Assembly (NCBI GenBank): GCA_017794945.1
Contig: CP051239.1
Location: 248,001-312,000, forward strand
Direction: 5' to 3'
DNA from: Alcanivorax sp.
GTDB taxonomy: Bacteria > Pseudomonadota > Gammaproteobacteria > Pseudomonadales > Alcanivoracaceae
DNA: 64,000 nucleotides
Each line of letters opens with the position of its first letter. Position 1 is the stretch's first letter. The notes beneath the pieces were generated by a model. It did no database searches. It was given only the letters and a program-made list of their open reading frames with translations, and was not told where the DNA came from. Of the stretch, positions 55,178 through 63,209 are shown piece by piece. Made by a program: the position numbers and the translations under genes.

Positions 55178-56209
55178 TTAAGCCCCTTCGCGGACGATCT
55201 GCATGGCCATTTGCGCCAGCGGTTCGACCACCTGCCCCACGGCGGCGGCTTTTTTGCTGGAGGCGTTGCCGTCCTGGGCGCGCTTGGCGACACCCTGGGC
55301 GATGGCCGCCAGGCGGAAAAAACTGAACGCCAGATAGAATTCCCAGTGGTCGATATGATCGATGCCACGGCGTTCGCAATAGGCTTGGACGTATTCTTGC
55401 TCGGTGGGAATGCCCAGTGATTTGCGGTCCTTGCCCTGCAGGCCGGACAGGTTGCCGCCCTCCTGGGGCATGCGCAGCTGCATGCACTGATAGGCGAGAT
55501 CCGCGAGCGGGTGCCCGAGCGTGGACAGCTCCCAGTCGAGCACCGCGATCACGCGGGGTTCGGTGGGGTGCCACATCATGTTGTCGAGGCGGTAGTCGCC
55601 GTGCACCAGCGACACCTGGCCGTCGTCGGCGGGCTGGTTTTCCTCCAGCCATACCATCAGATCTTCCATCGCCTGGATATGGTTGATCTCGGAGGCGCGG
55701 TACTGCTTGGACCAGCGCCCCATCTGCCGCTCGAAGTAGTTGCCCGACTTGCCGTAATCGGCGAGGCCCACCGCATCCACGTCCACGCCGTGCAGCGCCG
55801 CCAGCACCCGGTTCATCTCGTCGTACATGGCGGTGCGCTGGGCGTTGTCCACTTCGGGGATCGCCGCGTCCCAGAAGATCCGGCCCTGGCAGAATTCCAT
55901 GATGTAGAACATGGAGCCGACCACGTCACGGTCCTCGCACAGGTGGTACATGCGCGGCACCGGTACGTCGGTGTTCTGGAGTGCATTCATGACCCGGAAT
56001 TCCCGGTCCACGGCGTGGGCGGACTTAAGCAGCTTGCCCGGCGGCTGACGGCGCAGCACGTACTCGCCGGAGGCGGCCTTGATATGGAAGGTGGGGTTGG
56101 ACTGGCCGCCTTCGAACTTATCGGCGGTGATCGGGCCTTTGAAGCCGGCGACGTTCGCTTCCAGATAGGCCGCGAGGCGCTCGGTATCCAGGGTATCCAC
56201 CTGGGACAT
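55178..56209 (-). CDS. APH-type phosphotransferase, second copy (ACAD10/11 kinase-domain-like)
   Basis: 343 residues: GGQSNPTFHI, YVLRRQPPGKLLKSAHAVDRE, catalytic HGDYRLDN (203-210) and metal-binding DWE (225-227). It is clearly paralogous to the kinase at 28441-29496. The ATG at 56209 has a strong AAGGAGG; an upstream in-frame ATG lacks one. The ACAD10/11-type dehydrogenase lies upstream with 132 bp between. Proposed to phosphorylate a hydroxyacyl-CoA; the exact substrate is unknown. Confidence 0.84.
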   Translation of the reverse strand: MSQVDTLDTERLAAYLEANVAGFKGPITADKFEGGQSNPTFHIKAASGEYVLRRQPPGKLLKSAHAVDREFRVMNALQNTDVPVPRMYHLCEDRDVVGSMFYIMEFCQGRIFWDAAIPEVDNAQRTAMYDEMNRVLAALHGVDVDAVGLADYGKSGNYFERQMGRWSKQYRASEINHIQAMEDLMVWLEENQPADDGQVSLVHGDYRLDNMMWHPTEPRVIAVLDWELSTLGHPLADLAYQCMQLRMPQEGGNLSGLQGKDRKSLGIPTEQEYVQAYCERRGIDHIDHWEFYLAFSFFRLAAIAQGVAKRAQDGNASSKKAAAVGQVVEPLAQMAMQIVREGA

Positions 56210-56250
56210 GTCTACCTCCTTAAACATTGACGACGCTCAAAAGCGACAAA

Positions 56251-56345
56251 GCAGCCATGGCCAGTGGGGCGACCCCAAAAGCCATGGCTGCACTCAGTAA
56301 CTATTAACTGTTAACTGTTCACCGTTAACTATTAACTGCTGTTAC
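56251..56345. repeat. Inverted repeat plus heptanucleotide array overlapping a stop codon
   Basis: GCAGCCATGGC (56251-56261) pairs with GCCATGGCTGC (56281-56291). Next to it, TAACTAT TAACTGT TAACTGT (and further units to 56345) repeats a heptamer seen also at 16.0 and 28.4 kb. The TAA stop of the dehydrogenase (56344-56342) is at the array edge. No mirrored array is present here. Confidence 0.75.
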
Positions 56346-57550
56346 TCGTATTTTTTTGCCAGGTTACGACCCAGCTGCATCATGTGCACCTGGTCCGGGC
56401 CGTCCGCCAGGCGCAGGGTACGCGCGTAAGCGAAGAAGCCGGCCAGCGGGGTGTCCTGGCTGAGGCCCACGGCGCCGTGGATCTGCATGGCGCGGTCGAC
56501 CACCTTAATGGCCATATTGGGCGCCACGATCTTGATCATGGCAATCAGTTCCTTGGCTTCCTTGTTGCCGTAGCGGTCCATGGTGTCGGCCGCTTTCAAG
56601 GTCATCAGCCGTGCCTGTTCGATTTCACAGGCACTCTTGGCGATGTCTTCGCGGCAGGAGCCGTGCTTGATCATCGGCTGGCCGAACACCACGCGCTCGT
56701 TGGCGCGCTTGCACATCAGCTCCAGGGCGCGCTGGGCGGCGCCGATCAGACGCATGCAGTGGTGAATCCGGCCCGGGCCGAGGCGGCCCTGGGCGATTTC
56801 AAAACCGCGGCCCTCGCCGAGGATGATGTTTTCCTTGGGCACGCGCACGTTGTCGAAGATCACTTCGGCGTGGCCTTCCGGCGCGTCCACGGAACCGAGC
56901 ACCATCATCGGACGTTTGACGTTCACACCCGGGGTGTTCATCGGCACCAGAATCTGGGACTGCTGCTGGTGGCGGTTGGGGTTGTCCGGGTCGGTCTTGC
57001 CCATCACGATCATGATTTCGCAGGATTCGCGCATCGCGCCGCTGATGTAGAACTTGCGGCCGTTGATCACGTAGTCGTCGCCGTCACGGGTGATGGAGGT
57101 CTCGATGTTGGTGGCGTCGGAGGACGCCACTTCCGGCTCGGTCATCGCGAACGCGGAGCGGATCTTGCCTTCCATCAGCGGCTCGAGCCATTGCTTCTTC
57201 TGGGCTTCGTTGCCGTATTTGGCGAGCACTTCCATGTTGCCCGTGTCCGGCGCGGAGCAGTTGAAGCACTCGGACGCGATGTGATGGCGGCCCATCTGTT
57301 CCGCCAGCGACGCGTATTCCAGGTTGGTCAGGCCCGGGCTCAGCTCACCGTGCTCCTTGGGCAGGAACAGGTTCCACAGGCCCTTGGCTTTCGCCTTGGC
57401 TTTCAGCTCATCGAGGATCGGCGGCGTCTTCCACGGGTTCTGCTCGAGCTGTTCGTGGTAGGTGTGCTCGGCGGGCACCACTTCGTTATCGATGAAGGTG
57501 CGTACCTGGTTGATCAGGTCCTGGGTCTTTTCCGAATGTTCGAAATCCAT
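56342..57550 (-). CDS. ACAD10/11-type acyl-CoA dehydrogenase, second copy
   Basis: 402 residues closely resembling the protein at 30623-31825: [51 protein letters not shown] and, in place of [17 protein letters not shown], with aspartate at the catalytic position. It works presumably with the neighbouring kinase on hydroxylated acyl-CoA. It lies 41 bp after the histidine phosphatase gene, so the block phosphatase-dehydrogenase-kinase-SDR-SDR-SDR-isomerase may be one unit. Confidence 0.88.
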   Translation of the reverse strand: MDFEHSEKTQDLINQVRTFIDNEVVPAEHTYHEQLEQNPWKTPPILDELKAKAKAKGLWNLFLPKEHGELSPGLTNLEYASLAEQMGRHHIASECFNCSAPDTGNMEVLAKYGNEAQKKQWLEPLMEGKIRSAFAMTEPEVASSDATNIETSITRDGDDYVINGRKFYISGAMRESCEIMIVMGKTDPDNPNRHQQQSQILVPMNTPGVNVKRPMMVLGSVDAPEGHAEVIFDNVRVPKENIILGEGRGFEIAQGRLGPGRIHHCMRLIGAAQRALELMCKRANERVVFGQPMIKHGSCREDIAKSACEIEQARLMTLKAADTMDRYGNKEAKELIAMIKIVAPNMAIKVVDRAMQIHGAVGLSQDTPLAGFFAYARTLRLADGPDQVHMMQLGRNLAKKYE

Positions 57551-57591
57551 GTTGCTCTCCTCTTGAATAAGGCGGCCGTTATCACCCGGCC

Positions 57592-58269
57592 CTAGCTATA
57601 AGTAATGGCGTCGCCGCGGTCTTCCCGGTCCAGATGCGGGACCTGGTTGAAAATGGAAAGGCGGTACACGTTCTTGTTGAAGAAACCCTGGGTTACCCCG
57701 GTGTTGCGAATCTGCAGGTTGAGCTCCACCACGGTGTCGTCGGCGGTGTTGAGCATGTGCCGCATCCACATGGCGATGGCGCCGCCGGAGCTGACCACCA
57801 GCACCCGGTCGCGGTCGGCGTACTGTTCCTGGATATGCGTCATGGCGCCGGCCACGCGGTCGCAGAACCCCTGCCAGCTTTCCGGCAGGTTGCCTTCCAG
57901 ATGGCCGGCCCGCCAGCGCTGCATGGCCTTTTTCAGCACCCGGTAGAAGGCGACCATGGAGGCGCCCTCCGGGGGTACTTCCTCGGGGTGGGCGCTCAGG
58001 TAGGCGTCGACGATGGCGTGGAAATCGAACTCGTTGAGCCCGGGCTGCAGGTCGGCGGGCAGCGCGCTGCCCAGGCCTTCCTGAATGCCCTCGCCGGTCT
58101 CCACGTGGCGCACCAGGTCGCCGGTCACCAGGGCGTCGAAGGCTTCGCCACGGGCCCGGTAATACTCGCCAAGCCAGCGTGCCTGCTGGTGTCCCAGCTG
58201 GGAGAGCTTGTCGTAGTTGGCGGCGCCGAAGGACGCCTGACCGTGACGGATGAGGTGGAACTGGGCCAT
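57592..58269 (-). CDS. Histidine phosphatase superfamily protein
   Basis: 225 residues with the phospho-histidine motif LIRHGQA (R8, H9, G10) and a later [12 protein letters not shown] supplying the second histidine. The branch-1 family includes phosphoglycerate mutase-like and small-molecule phosphatases. It precedes the ACAD10/11-type gene in the same direction, making it the second module's phosphatase, as SurE is for the first. Whether it acts on acyl-phosphate intermediates is unknown. Confidence 0.85.
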   Translation of the reverse strand: MAQFHLIRHGQASFGAANYDKLSQLGHQQARWLGEYYRARGEAFDALVTGDLVRHVETGEGIQEGLGSALPADLQPGLNEFDFHAIVDAYLSAHPEEVPPEGASMVAFYRVLKKAMQRWRAGHLEGNLPESWQGFCDRVAGAMTHIQEQYADRDRVLVVSSGGAIAMWMRHMLNTADDTVVELNLQIRNTGVTQGFFNKNVYRLSIFNQVPHLDREDRGDAITYS

Positions 58270-58373
58270 GGTGTCGCCTGTGTGAGTTGCAATGAAGACA
58301 GCCTAGAACAGCCCGTTTAGTTAGTGAAATTGATATTTTGAATCCACGAAAATAAGTTTGGTGCATGGAGATA

Positions 58374-58394
58374 AAGCTGCAAGCTGCAAGCCAG
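58374..58394. repeat. Heptanucleotide tandem array AAGCTGC
   Basis: AAGCTGC AAGCTGC AAGCCAG: three 7-nt units, the last degenerate. It lies 42 bp left of another heptamer array type, in the same gap. Confidence 0.7.
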
Positions 58395-58436
58395 GGATCG
58401 TGGCGGCGAGGCCGTGCCGGTCAGGCAGCAAAAGAC

Positions 58437-58589
58437 GATTCAGGATACAGGATGCAGGATACAGGGGACGGCGTGGTGCGAAGCCTCTGAGGTGGCACCA
58501 CACTCGGACCGCCGGGCCACAATGCGAAGCGAGGCACCAATCGGATAACACCAAGCTCGCCCCTGAATCCTGCATCCTGAATCCTGTAT
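58437..58589. repeat. Inverted pair of GATNCAG heptamer arrays
   Basis: Left (58437-58464): GATTCAG GATACAG, then GATGCAG GATACAG. Right (58562-58589): CCTGAAT CCTGCAT, then CCTGAAT CCTGTAT. Four units on each side face each other across 97 bp. Same type as the element at 30471-30616, with a different centre. Confidence 0.8.
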
Positions 58590-58643
58590 CGCGGCTTGTG
58601 GCACGACCCATCCGCCGGCACGGCCCGCCTGCCGCTTGCTTTG

Positions 58644-58658
58644 CGAAACACAATTCCG
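58644..58658. promoter_or_regulatory. Motif A palindrome (CGAAA-N5-TTCCG)
   Basis: CGAAA cacaa TTCCG, one mismatch between arms, 41 bp upstream of the crotonase ATG. The spacer CACAA is identical to the site at 5308-5322. Confidence 0.5.
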
Positions 58659-58698
58659 ATATTTTGTTGGGCTATTTGGCGAGAGACGGGAGAACACC

Positions 58699-59472
58699 AT
58701 GAGCGCCCTGGCACTGCAGAGCGGCTATGTCCGCGTTACCGAGCACGGCAAATTACTGGAAGTCACCCTGGACCGGGCCGACAAGCTCAACGCCCTGAGC
58801 GGGGAGATGTACCGGGATATCAGCCGCGCCGTGGATCACTACCGGGAACGGGACGATCTCACCGCCCTGCTGCTGGACGCCGAGGGACGCGCCTTCACCG
58901 CCGGCAACGACATCGGCGACTTCCTGAACGCCGACCCGGAATCCCGCAAGGACGGCAAACAGAGCCCGGCGATGGATCTGGTGCATCGGCTGATCGAGCT
59001 GGACAAGCCGGTGATCGCGGCGGTGCACGGCAACGCCACCGGTATCGGCACCACCCTGCTGCTGCATTGCGATCTGGTGATCGCCGCCGACAGCGCCCGT
59101 TTCTATACCGCCTTTATCAATCTGGGCCTGGTGCCGGAAGCGGGCTCGAGCCTGATTCTGCCGGCCCTGTTGGGGCGTCAGAACGCCAACCGCCTGCTGC
59201 TCGCCGGCGACACCCTGACCGCCGACGAAGCGGAACGCATGGGGCTGGTGGCCTACCGGTGCGGCGACGACGAGCTGCGCGACAAGGCGCTGGAGCTGGG
59301 CGCGAAACTGGCCGCCAAGCCGCCGCAAGCGCTGCAGTACACCAAGCAGCTGACCCGCCATGGCGCCGATGCGATCCGTGAGCAGATCAAGAAGGAATCG
59401 GTGCTGTTCGCCGAGCGCATGTTCAGCGACGAAACCCGGGCTATCTTCGATAAGTTTCTCAATAAAAAATAG
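58699..59472 (+). CDS. Enoyl-CoA hydratase/isomerase family protein
   Basis: 257-residue crotonase with oxyanion loops GRAFTAGNDIGDF and HGNATGIGTTLLLHCD. The first catalytic glutamate of true hydratases is replaced (IGTTLLL), while E148 in LGLVPEAGSS remains, which fits a delta3-delta2 enoyl-CoA isomerase more than a hydratase. GGGAGAACACC precedes the ATG at 58699. A TetR gene lies convergently 37 bp downstream. Confidence 0.85.
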   Translation: MSALALQSGYVRVTEHGKLLEVTLDRADKLNALSGEMYRDISRAVDHYRERDDLTALLLDAEGRAFTAGNDIGDFLNADPESRKDGKQSPAMDLVHRLIELDKPVIAAVHGNATGIGTTLLLHCDLVIAADSARFYTAFINLGLVPEAGSSLILPALLGRQNANRLLLAGDTLTADEAERMGLVAYRCGDDELRDKALELGAKLAAKPPQALQYTKQLTRHGADAIREQIKKESVLFAERMFSDETRAIFDKFLNKK

Positions 59473-59475
59473 TGG

Positions 59476-59513
59476 CTTGTCGGGTTACGGCCTGCGGCCT
59501 AACCCGACCTACG
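59476..59513. repeat. GTAGGTCGGGTT-type palindrome forming a stop codon
   Basis: TTGTCGGGTTACGGCCTGCG with complement ending CTAACCCGACCTAC. It lies between converging genes, and the TAG of the TetR gene (59511-59509) is part of the palindrome. Likely bidirectional terminator. Confidence 0.75.
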
Positions 59514-60156
59514 CGACCAGGCCGCGCAGCGCGACGGTGACGACGCCGTCGATCAGCCGCTCGCGGCTGCCGGGGGCGTCGTCGTAGCGGGGGTGGTACC
59601 AGTTGATCACCGAGTTGAGCGCGCCGAGCACCGGCTTGATGGCGATGCGCGGATCGGTGGCGTCGAGGTCGCCCTCGTCGATGCCCTGGTTGAGAACCTT
59701 CAGGAACACCTGCTCGTAGCGGCGGCGCCGGTCCTGCAACTGCATCAGCCGCTGGCGCTGGGCCTCGGTGGTGCTCACCCGCAGGTGCATCTGCACCCCT
59801 TCCACCACGGCGCGCTGGTAGTGCTGGGTCTCGATCAGGGTTTCCACGTGGCGGCGGGCCATGCCGTGCAGCCGTTCCAGGGCCGGCGCGCGGCGCCGCA
59901 CTTCCGGGTCCACGGCCTGCACCAGGGCGTCCATGGCGCGCTGGTGGATCTCGAAAAACAGGTCCGATTTGGAATCGAAATAGTGATAGACCATGCCCTT
60001 GGTGGCACCCAGCCGGCGGGCGATGTCGTCGATGCTGGTGGCCTTGAAGCCGTGCTCCATGAAGCAGCGCGCCGAGGCGTCCAGGATGGTGTCCCTGGGG
60101 CTGTGCTCCAGGTCGGCGGAAGGGGGTGCCATGGTCGGTGCCGCGGAAACAGACAT
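59509..60156 (-). CDS. TetR/AcrR-family regulator, candidate acyl-CoA gene repressor
   Basis: 215 residues: N-terminal HTH (FKATSIDDIARRLGATKGMV YHYF, about 38-61) and a C-terminal ligand domain with a long basic helix (EAQRQRLMQLQDRRRRYEQV) and NSVINWYHPRYDD, as in the KstR2-like TetR_C group that senses CoA thioesters. It is divergent from a paired acyl-CoA dehydrogenase operon. It is the best local candidate for the protein that reads motif A, though no clear motif A copy was found right before its own start. Confidence 0.82.
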   Translation of the reverse strand: MSVSAAPTMAPPSADLEHSPRDTILDASARCFMEHGFKATSIDDIARRLGATKGMVYHYFDSKSDLFFEIHQRAMDALVQAVDPEVRRRAPALERLHGMARRHVETLIETQHYQRAVVEGVQMHLRVSTTEAQRQRLMQLQDRRRRYEQVFLKVLNQGIDEGDLDATDPRIAIKPVLGALNSVINWYHPRYDDAPGSRERLIDGVVTVALRGLVA

Positions 60157-60333
60157 GAAATCATCCTGACGAATTTTCCCGAAAGCACAATAGTGCCACT
60201 TATTTCACAGGGGACCATTGACCCTTTTCACCGCCGCCTTGGTCACTGATGACACAACTGCCGCTAACCATGCCGTTTTTGACCCTGGACGCCCTGGAAC
60301 GGGGCCAACATACTTCGGTCACACTCAAATAAA

Positions 60334-60348
60334 TGGAAAGCAATTTCA
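60334..60348. promoter_or_regulatory. Motif A palindrome (TGGAA-N5-TTTCA)
   Basis: TGGAA agcaa TTTCA, 70 bp upstream of the acyl-CoA dehydrogenase at 60418, in the gap divergent with the TetR gene. Confidence 0.5.
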
Positions 60349-60417
60349 TAACAGCTTCCCCAGCGCCCCGCCGCCCCGGCGGTCGGCCGCCGAGGGAGGC
60401 GCTCGAGGAGGAGAGCG

Positions 60418-61602
60418 ATGTCGGATCTCGAACAGTTCCGCGCGGAAACCCGGGCCTGGCTGGAGGCGAACTGCCCCGAGGAAATGCGCCAGCCCCTGAA
60501 GAGCCAGGCGGACCACTGCTGGGGCGGCCGTAAATGGCAGTTCCAGTCGGAAGCGCAGAAAGTCTGGATGGAGCGCATGGCCGACAAGGGCTGGACCGCG
60601 CCGCAGTGGCCCAAGGAATACGGCGGCGGTGGCCTGAGCCCGGAGCAGGCGGAAGTGCTGAGCGAAGAAATGAAGCGCATCAACGCGCGCACGCCGGTGA
60701 GCAACTTCGGTTTCTGGATGCTGGGCCCGGCGCTGCTGAAATTCGGCAGCGAGGAACTCAAACGCCAGCACCTGCCACCCATCTGCCGGGGCGAGATCCG
60801 CTGGTGCCAGGGCTACTCCGAACCCAACGCCGGCTCCGACCTGGCCAGCCTGCAGACCCGCGCTGAAGACAAGGGCGACCATTTCCTGGTCAACGGCCAG
60901 AAAATCTGGACCTCCTACGCGGACAAAGCGGACTGGATTTTCTGCCTGGTGCGCACCGACCCCAACGCCACCAAACACAACGGCATTTCCTTTGCCCTGT
61001 TCGATATGGAAAGCGAAGGCGTCAGCACCCGCCCGATCGAGCTGATCTCCGGCGAATCGCCGTTCTGCGAAACCTTCTTCGACGACGTTAAAGTCGATAA
61101 GAACCAGATCGTCGGCGAGCTGAACCGGGGCTGGGACGTGGCCAAGTACCTGCTCACCCACGAGCGCAACAACATCGGCGGCGAACCGCCGGGCTTCCTG
61201 AAGGGCCGCGCCCTGGGCCCGCTGGCCGCCGAGCACGTGGGCACCGAGCACGGCAAGCTGGCGGACAGCGCCCTGCGCGCCGACATCGCCCGTCTGGAAA
61301 TCGACCAGATGGCGTTCCAGGCGCTGGTGGGCAAGATCCGCGAAGAGGCGGAAGCCGGCCAGGGCGTGGGCGCCCAGTCCGCGGTGCTCAAGTACTACGG
61401 CACCGAGCTCAACAAGCGCCGCTACGAAGTGATGATGGACGCCCTCGGCGCCGAAGGCCTGGAGTGGGAAAGCGAGCGCACCATGGGCGGTCTGTACGCC
61501 CGCGAGTGGCTGCGCTCCAAGGGCAATTCCATCGAGGGCGGCACCTCCGAGGTGATGCTGGGGATTGTTTCCAAACGCCTGCTGGGCCTGCCGGACGCAT
61601 AA
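60418..61602 (+). CDS. Acyl-CoA dehydrogenase, large-type subunit of a second pair (PimC-like)
   Basis: 394 residues: WCQGYSEPNAGSDLASLQTR near 128-147 for FAD binding and a C-terminal NSIEGGTSEVMLGIVSKR, in which a glutamate (IEGGT) stands near the usual catalytic place, unlike the 17267-18466 protein. FAD- and CoA-binding loops are complete. GAGGAGGAGAGCG precedes the ATG. It is followed 13 bp later by its small-type partner, then MaoC and an SDR: dehydrogenation, hydration and oxidation steps in order. Confidence 0.88.
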   Translation: MSDLEQFRAETRAWLEANCPEEMRQPLKSQADHCWGGRKWQFQSEAQKVWMERMADKGWTAPQWPKEYGGGGLSPEQAEVLSEEMKRINARTPVSNFGFWMLGPALLKFGSEELKRQHLPPICRGEIRWCQGYSEPNAGSDLASLQTRAEDKGDHFLVNGQKIWTSYADKADWIFCLVRTDPNATKHNGISFALFDMESEGVSTRPIELISGESPFCETFFDDVKVDKNQIVGELNRGWDVAKYLLTHERNNIGGEPPGFLKGRALGPLAAEHVGTEHGKLADSALRADIARLEIDQMAFQALVGKIREEAEAGQGVGAQSAVLKYYGTELNKRRYEVMMDALGAEGLEWESERTMGGLYAREWLRSKGNSIEGGTSEVMLGIVSKRLLGLPDA

Positions 61603-61615
61603 GGAGTCGAAGCCA

Positions 61616-62713
61616 ATGAAACTTAACGACGAACAACAGATGTTGCAGGATTCCGTGGCGCGGCTGATGGCCGACAAGGGCCCGGTGTCCCACCTGCGCG
61701 AACTGCGCGACCGTAACGACGAGAAAGGCTACGACGAGCCGCTGTGGCACGCCATGGTGGAGTCCGGCCTGACCGGCATCCTGGTCCCCGAGGAACACGG
61801 CGGCATCGGTTTCGGCCTGGTGGGCGCCGGCCTGGTGGCCCGCGAGATCGGCCGTAACCTGTCGGTGACCCCGTTCCTGTCCACGGCGGTATTGGGCGCC
61901 ACCGCCCTGGCCGCCGGCGGCAGCGCCGAGCAGCAACAGAAATGGTTGCCGGCGATCGCCGAGGGCAGCGTGATCACCGCCCTGGCGGTGGACGACGGCG
62001 CCAAGCACCGTCCGGAAGCGATCAAGACCGAAGCCAAGGCAGCCGGTGACGGCGTCACCCTGAGCGGCGGCAAATTGCTGGTGCTGGACGCCCATGTGGC
62101 GGACCTGCTGCTGGTGGCGGCCCGGCAGGGCGAGAACACCGCGCTGTTCCTGGTCGACCCCAAGGCCCAGGGCGTGAGCATCGAGCGCACCCGCATGGTG
62201 GACGACCGCAACGCCGCTCGGGTAACCCTGGATAACGTCGCCGCCGAACCGATGGCGGACGGCGCCGCCGCGCTCGCCGCCGCCCTGCGCGCCGGCCGCG
62301 CGGTGCTGGCCGCGGAGCTCTCCGGTCTGGCCCGGGAAGCGTTCGAGCGCACCCTGCAGTACCTCAAGGAGCGCAAGCAGTTCGGCCGCCTGATCGGTAC
62401 CTTCCAGGCGCTGCAGCACCGCGCCGCGCTGCTGATGGGCGAAGTGTCGATGAGCGACGCCCTGGCGATGCAGGCGCTGGACGCCTGCGACCGCAACGCC
62501 GACGACGCCGAGGTTCAAGTGCTGGCCGCCAAGGCCAAGGCCGCGCGGACCGCGCTGCTGGCCGGCCAGGAAGCGGTGCAGATGCACGGCGGCATCGGCA
62601 TGACCGATGAATTCGACATCGGCTTTTTCCTCAAGCGCGCCCGCGCCGGCGGTGAAACCCTGGGCGACGCCAACTACTGCGCGGACCGCTTCGCGGCCCT
62701 GCGGGATTACTAA
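61616..62713 (+). CDS. Acyl-CoA dehydrogenase, small-type subunit of a second pair (PimD-like)
   Basis: 365 residues with MKLNDEQQMLQDSVARLMAD at the N-terminus, QYLKERKQFGRLIGTFQALQ and MHGGIGMTDEFDIGFFLKRA, but no IYEGT loop. This matches the subunit of heteromeric dehydrogenases that contributes FAD contacts without the base. AAGGAG stands before the ATG at 61616; an earlier in-frame start overlaps the partner gene and is rejected. Confidence 0.85.
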   Translation: MKLNDEQQMLQDSVARLMADKGPVSHLRELRDRNDEKGYDEPLWHAMVESGLTGILVPEEHGGIGFGLVGAGLVAREIGRNLSVTPFLSTAVLGATALAAGGSAEQQQKWLPAIAEGSVITALAVDDGAKHRPEAIKTEAKAAGDGVTLSGGKLLVLDAHVADLLLVAARQGENTALFLVDPKAQGVSIERTRMVDDRNAARVTLDNVAAEPMADGAAALAAALRAGRAVLAAELSGLAREAFERTLQYLKERKQFGRLIGTFQALQHRAALLMGEVSMSDALAMQALDACDRNADDAEVQVLAAKAKAARTALLAGQEAVQMHGGIGMTDEFDIGFFLKRARAGGETLGDANYCADRFAALRDY

Positions 62714-62727
62714 GAGGAGATTTTATA

Positions 62728-63195
62728 ATGTCCAATAACAAGCTCAGCGTGGACGAACTGAAAGCCAAGGTGGACCAGGACCTGGGTACGTCCCGCTGGT
62801 TCCCGGTCACCCAGGAGCGCATTGATCAGTTCGCCGACCTCACCGAGGACCCGCAGTGGATTCACATTGATCCGGAGCGGGCCGCCAAGGAGACCCCGTT
62901 CGGCGGCACCATCGCCCACGGTTTCCTGAGCCTGTCACTGCTGTCCGCCATGGCCATGGACGTGGTCCCCGGCGTGCAGGGCACGGTGATGGGCATCAAC
63001 TACGGCTTCGACAAGGTTCGCTTCCTGAACCCGGTGCGCTCCGGCTCCCAGGTACGCGGCCACTTCAAGCTGGCCGGCGTGGAGCCGCGCGGTGACAATC
63101 AGTTGCTGATCCGTTATGCCATTTCGGTGGAAATCGACGGTGTCGACAAGCCGGCCATCGCCTGCGAATGGCTGAGCCTGATTGTTTTGGGATAA
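62728..63195 (+). CDS. MaoC-family dehydratase (R-type enoyl-CoA hydratase)
   Basis: 155-residue hotdog protein with the hydratase motif FADLTEDPQWIHIDPERA and TPFGGTIAHGFLSLSL (about 52-67), holding the Asp/His active pair. MaoC hydratases form (3R)-hydroxyacyl-CoA. That stereochemistry matches the HSD17B4-like SDR encoded next (14-bp gap), not FadB. AGAGGAG precedes the ATG. Confidence 0.88.
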   Translation: MSNNKLSVDELKAKVDQDLGTSRWFPVTQERIDQFADLTEDPQWIHIDPERAAKETPFGGTIAHGFLSLSLLSAMAMDVVPGVQGTVMGINYGFDKVRFLNPVRSGSQVRGHFKLAGVEPRGDNQLLIRYAISVEIDGVDKPAIACEWLSLIVLG

Positions 63196-63209
63196 CAACG
63201 GAGACGTTC

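Larger units (their letters stand above)
58270..58698. other. 429-bp intergenic gap between divergent genes
   Basis: Carries an AAGCTGC heptamer array, an inverted pair of GATNCAG arrays, a motif A palindrome and the promoter of the enoyl-CoA hydratase/isomerase gene. No gene was recognised in it. Confidence 0.7.
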
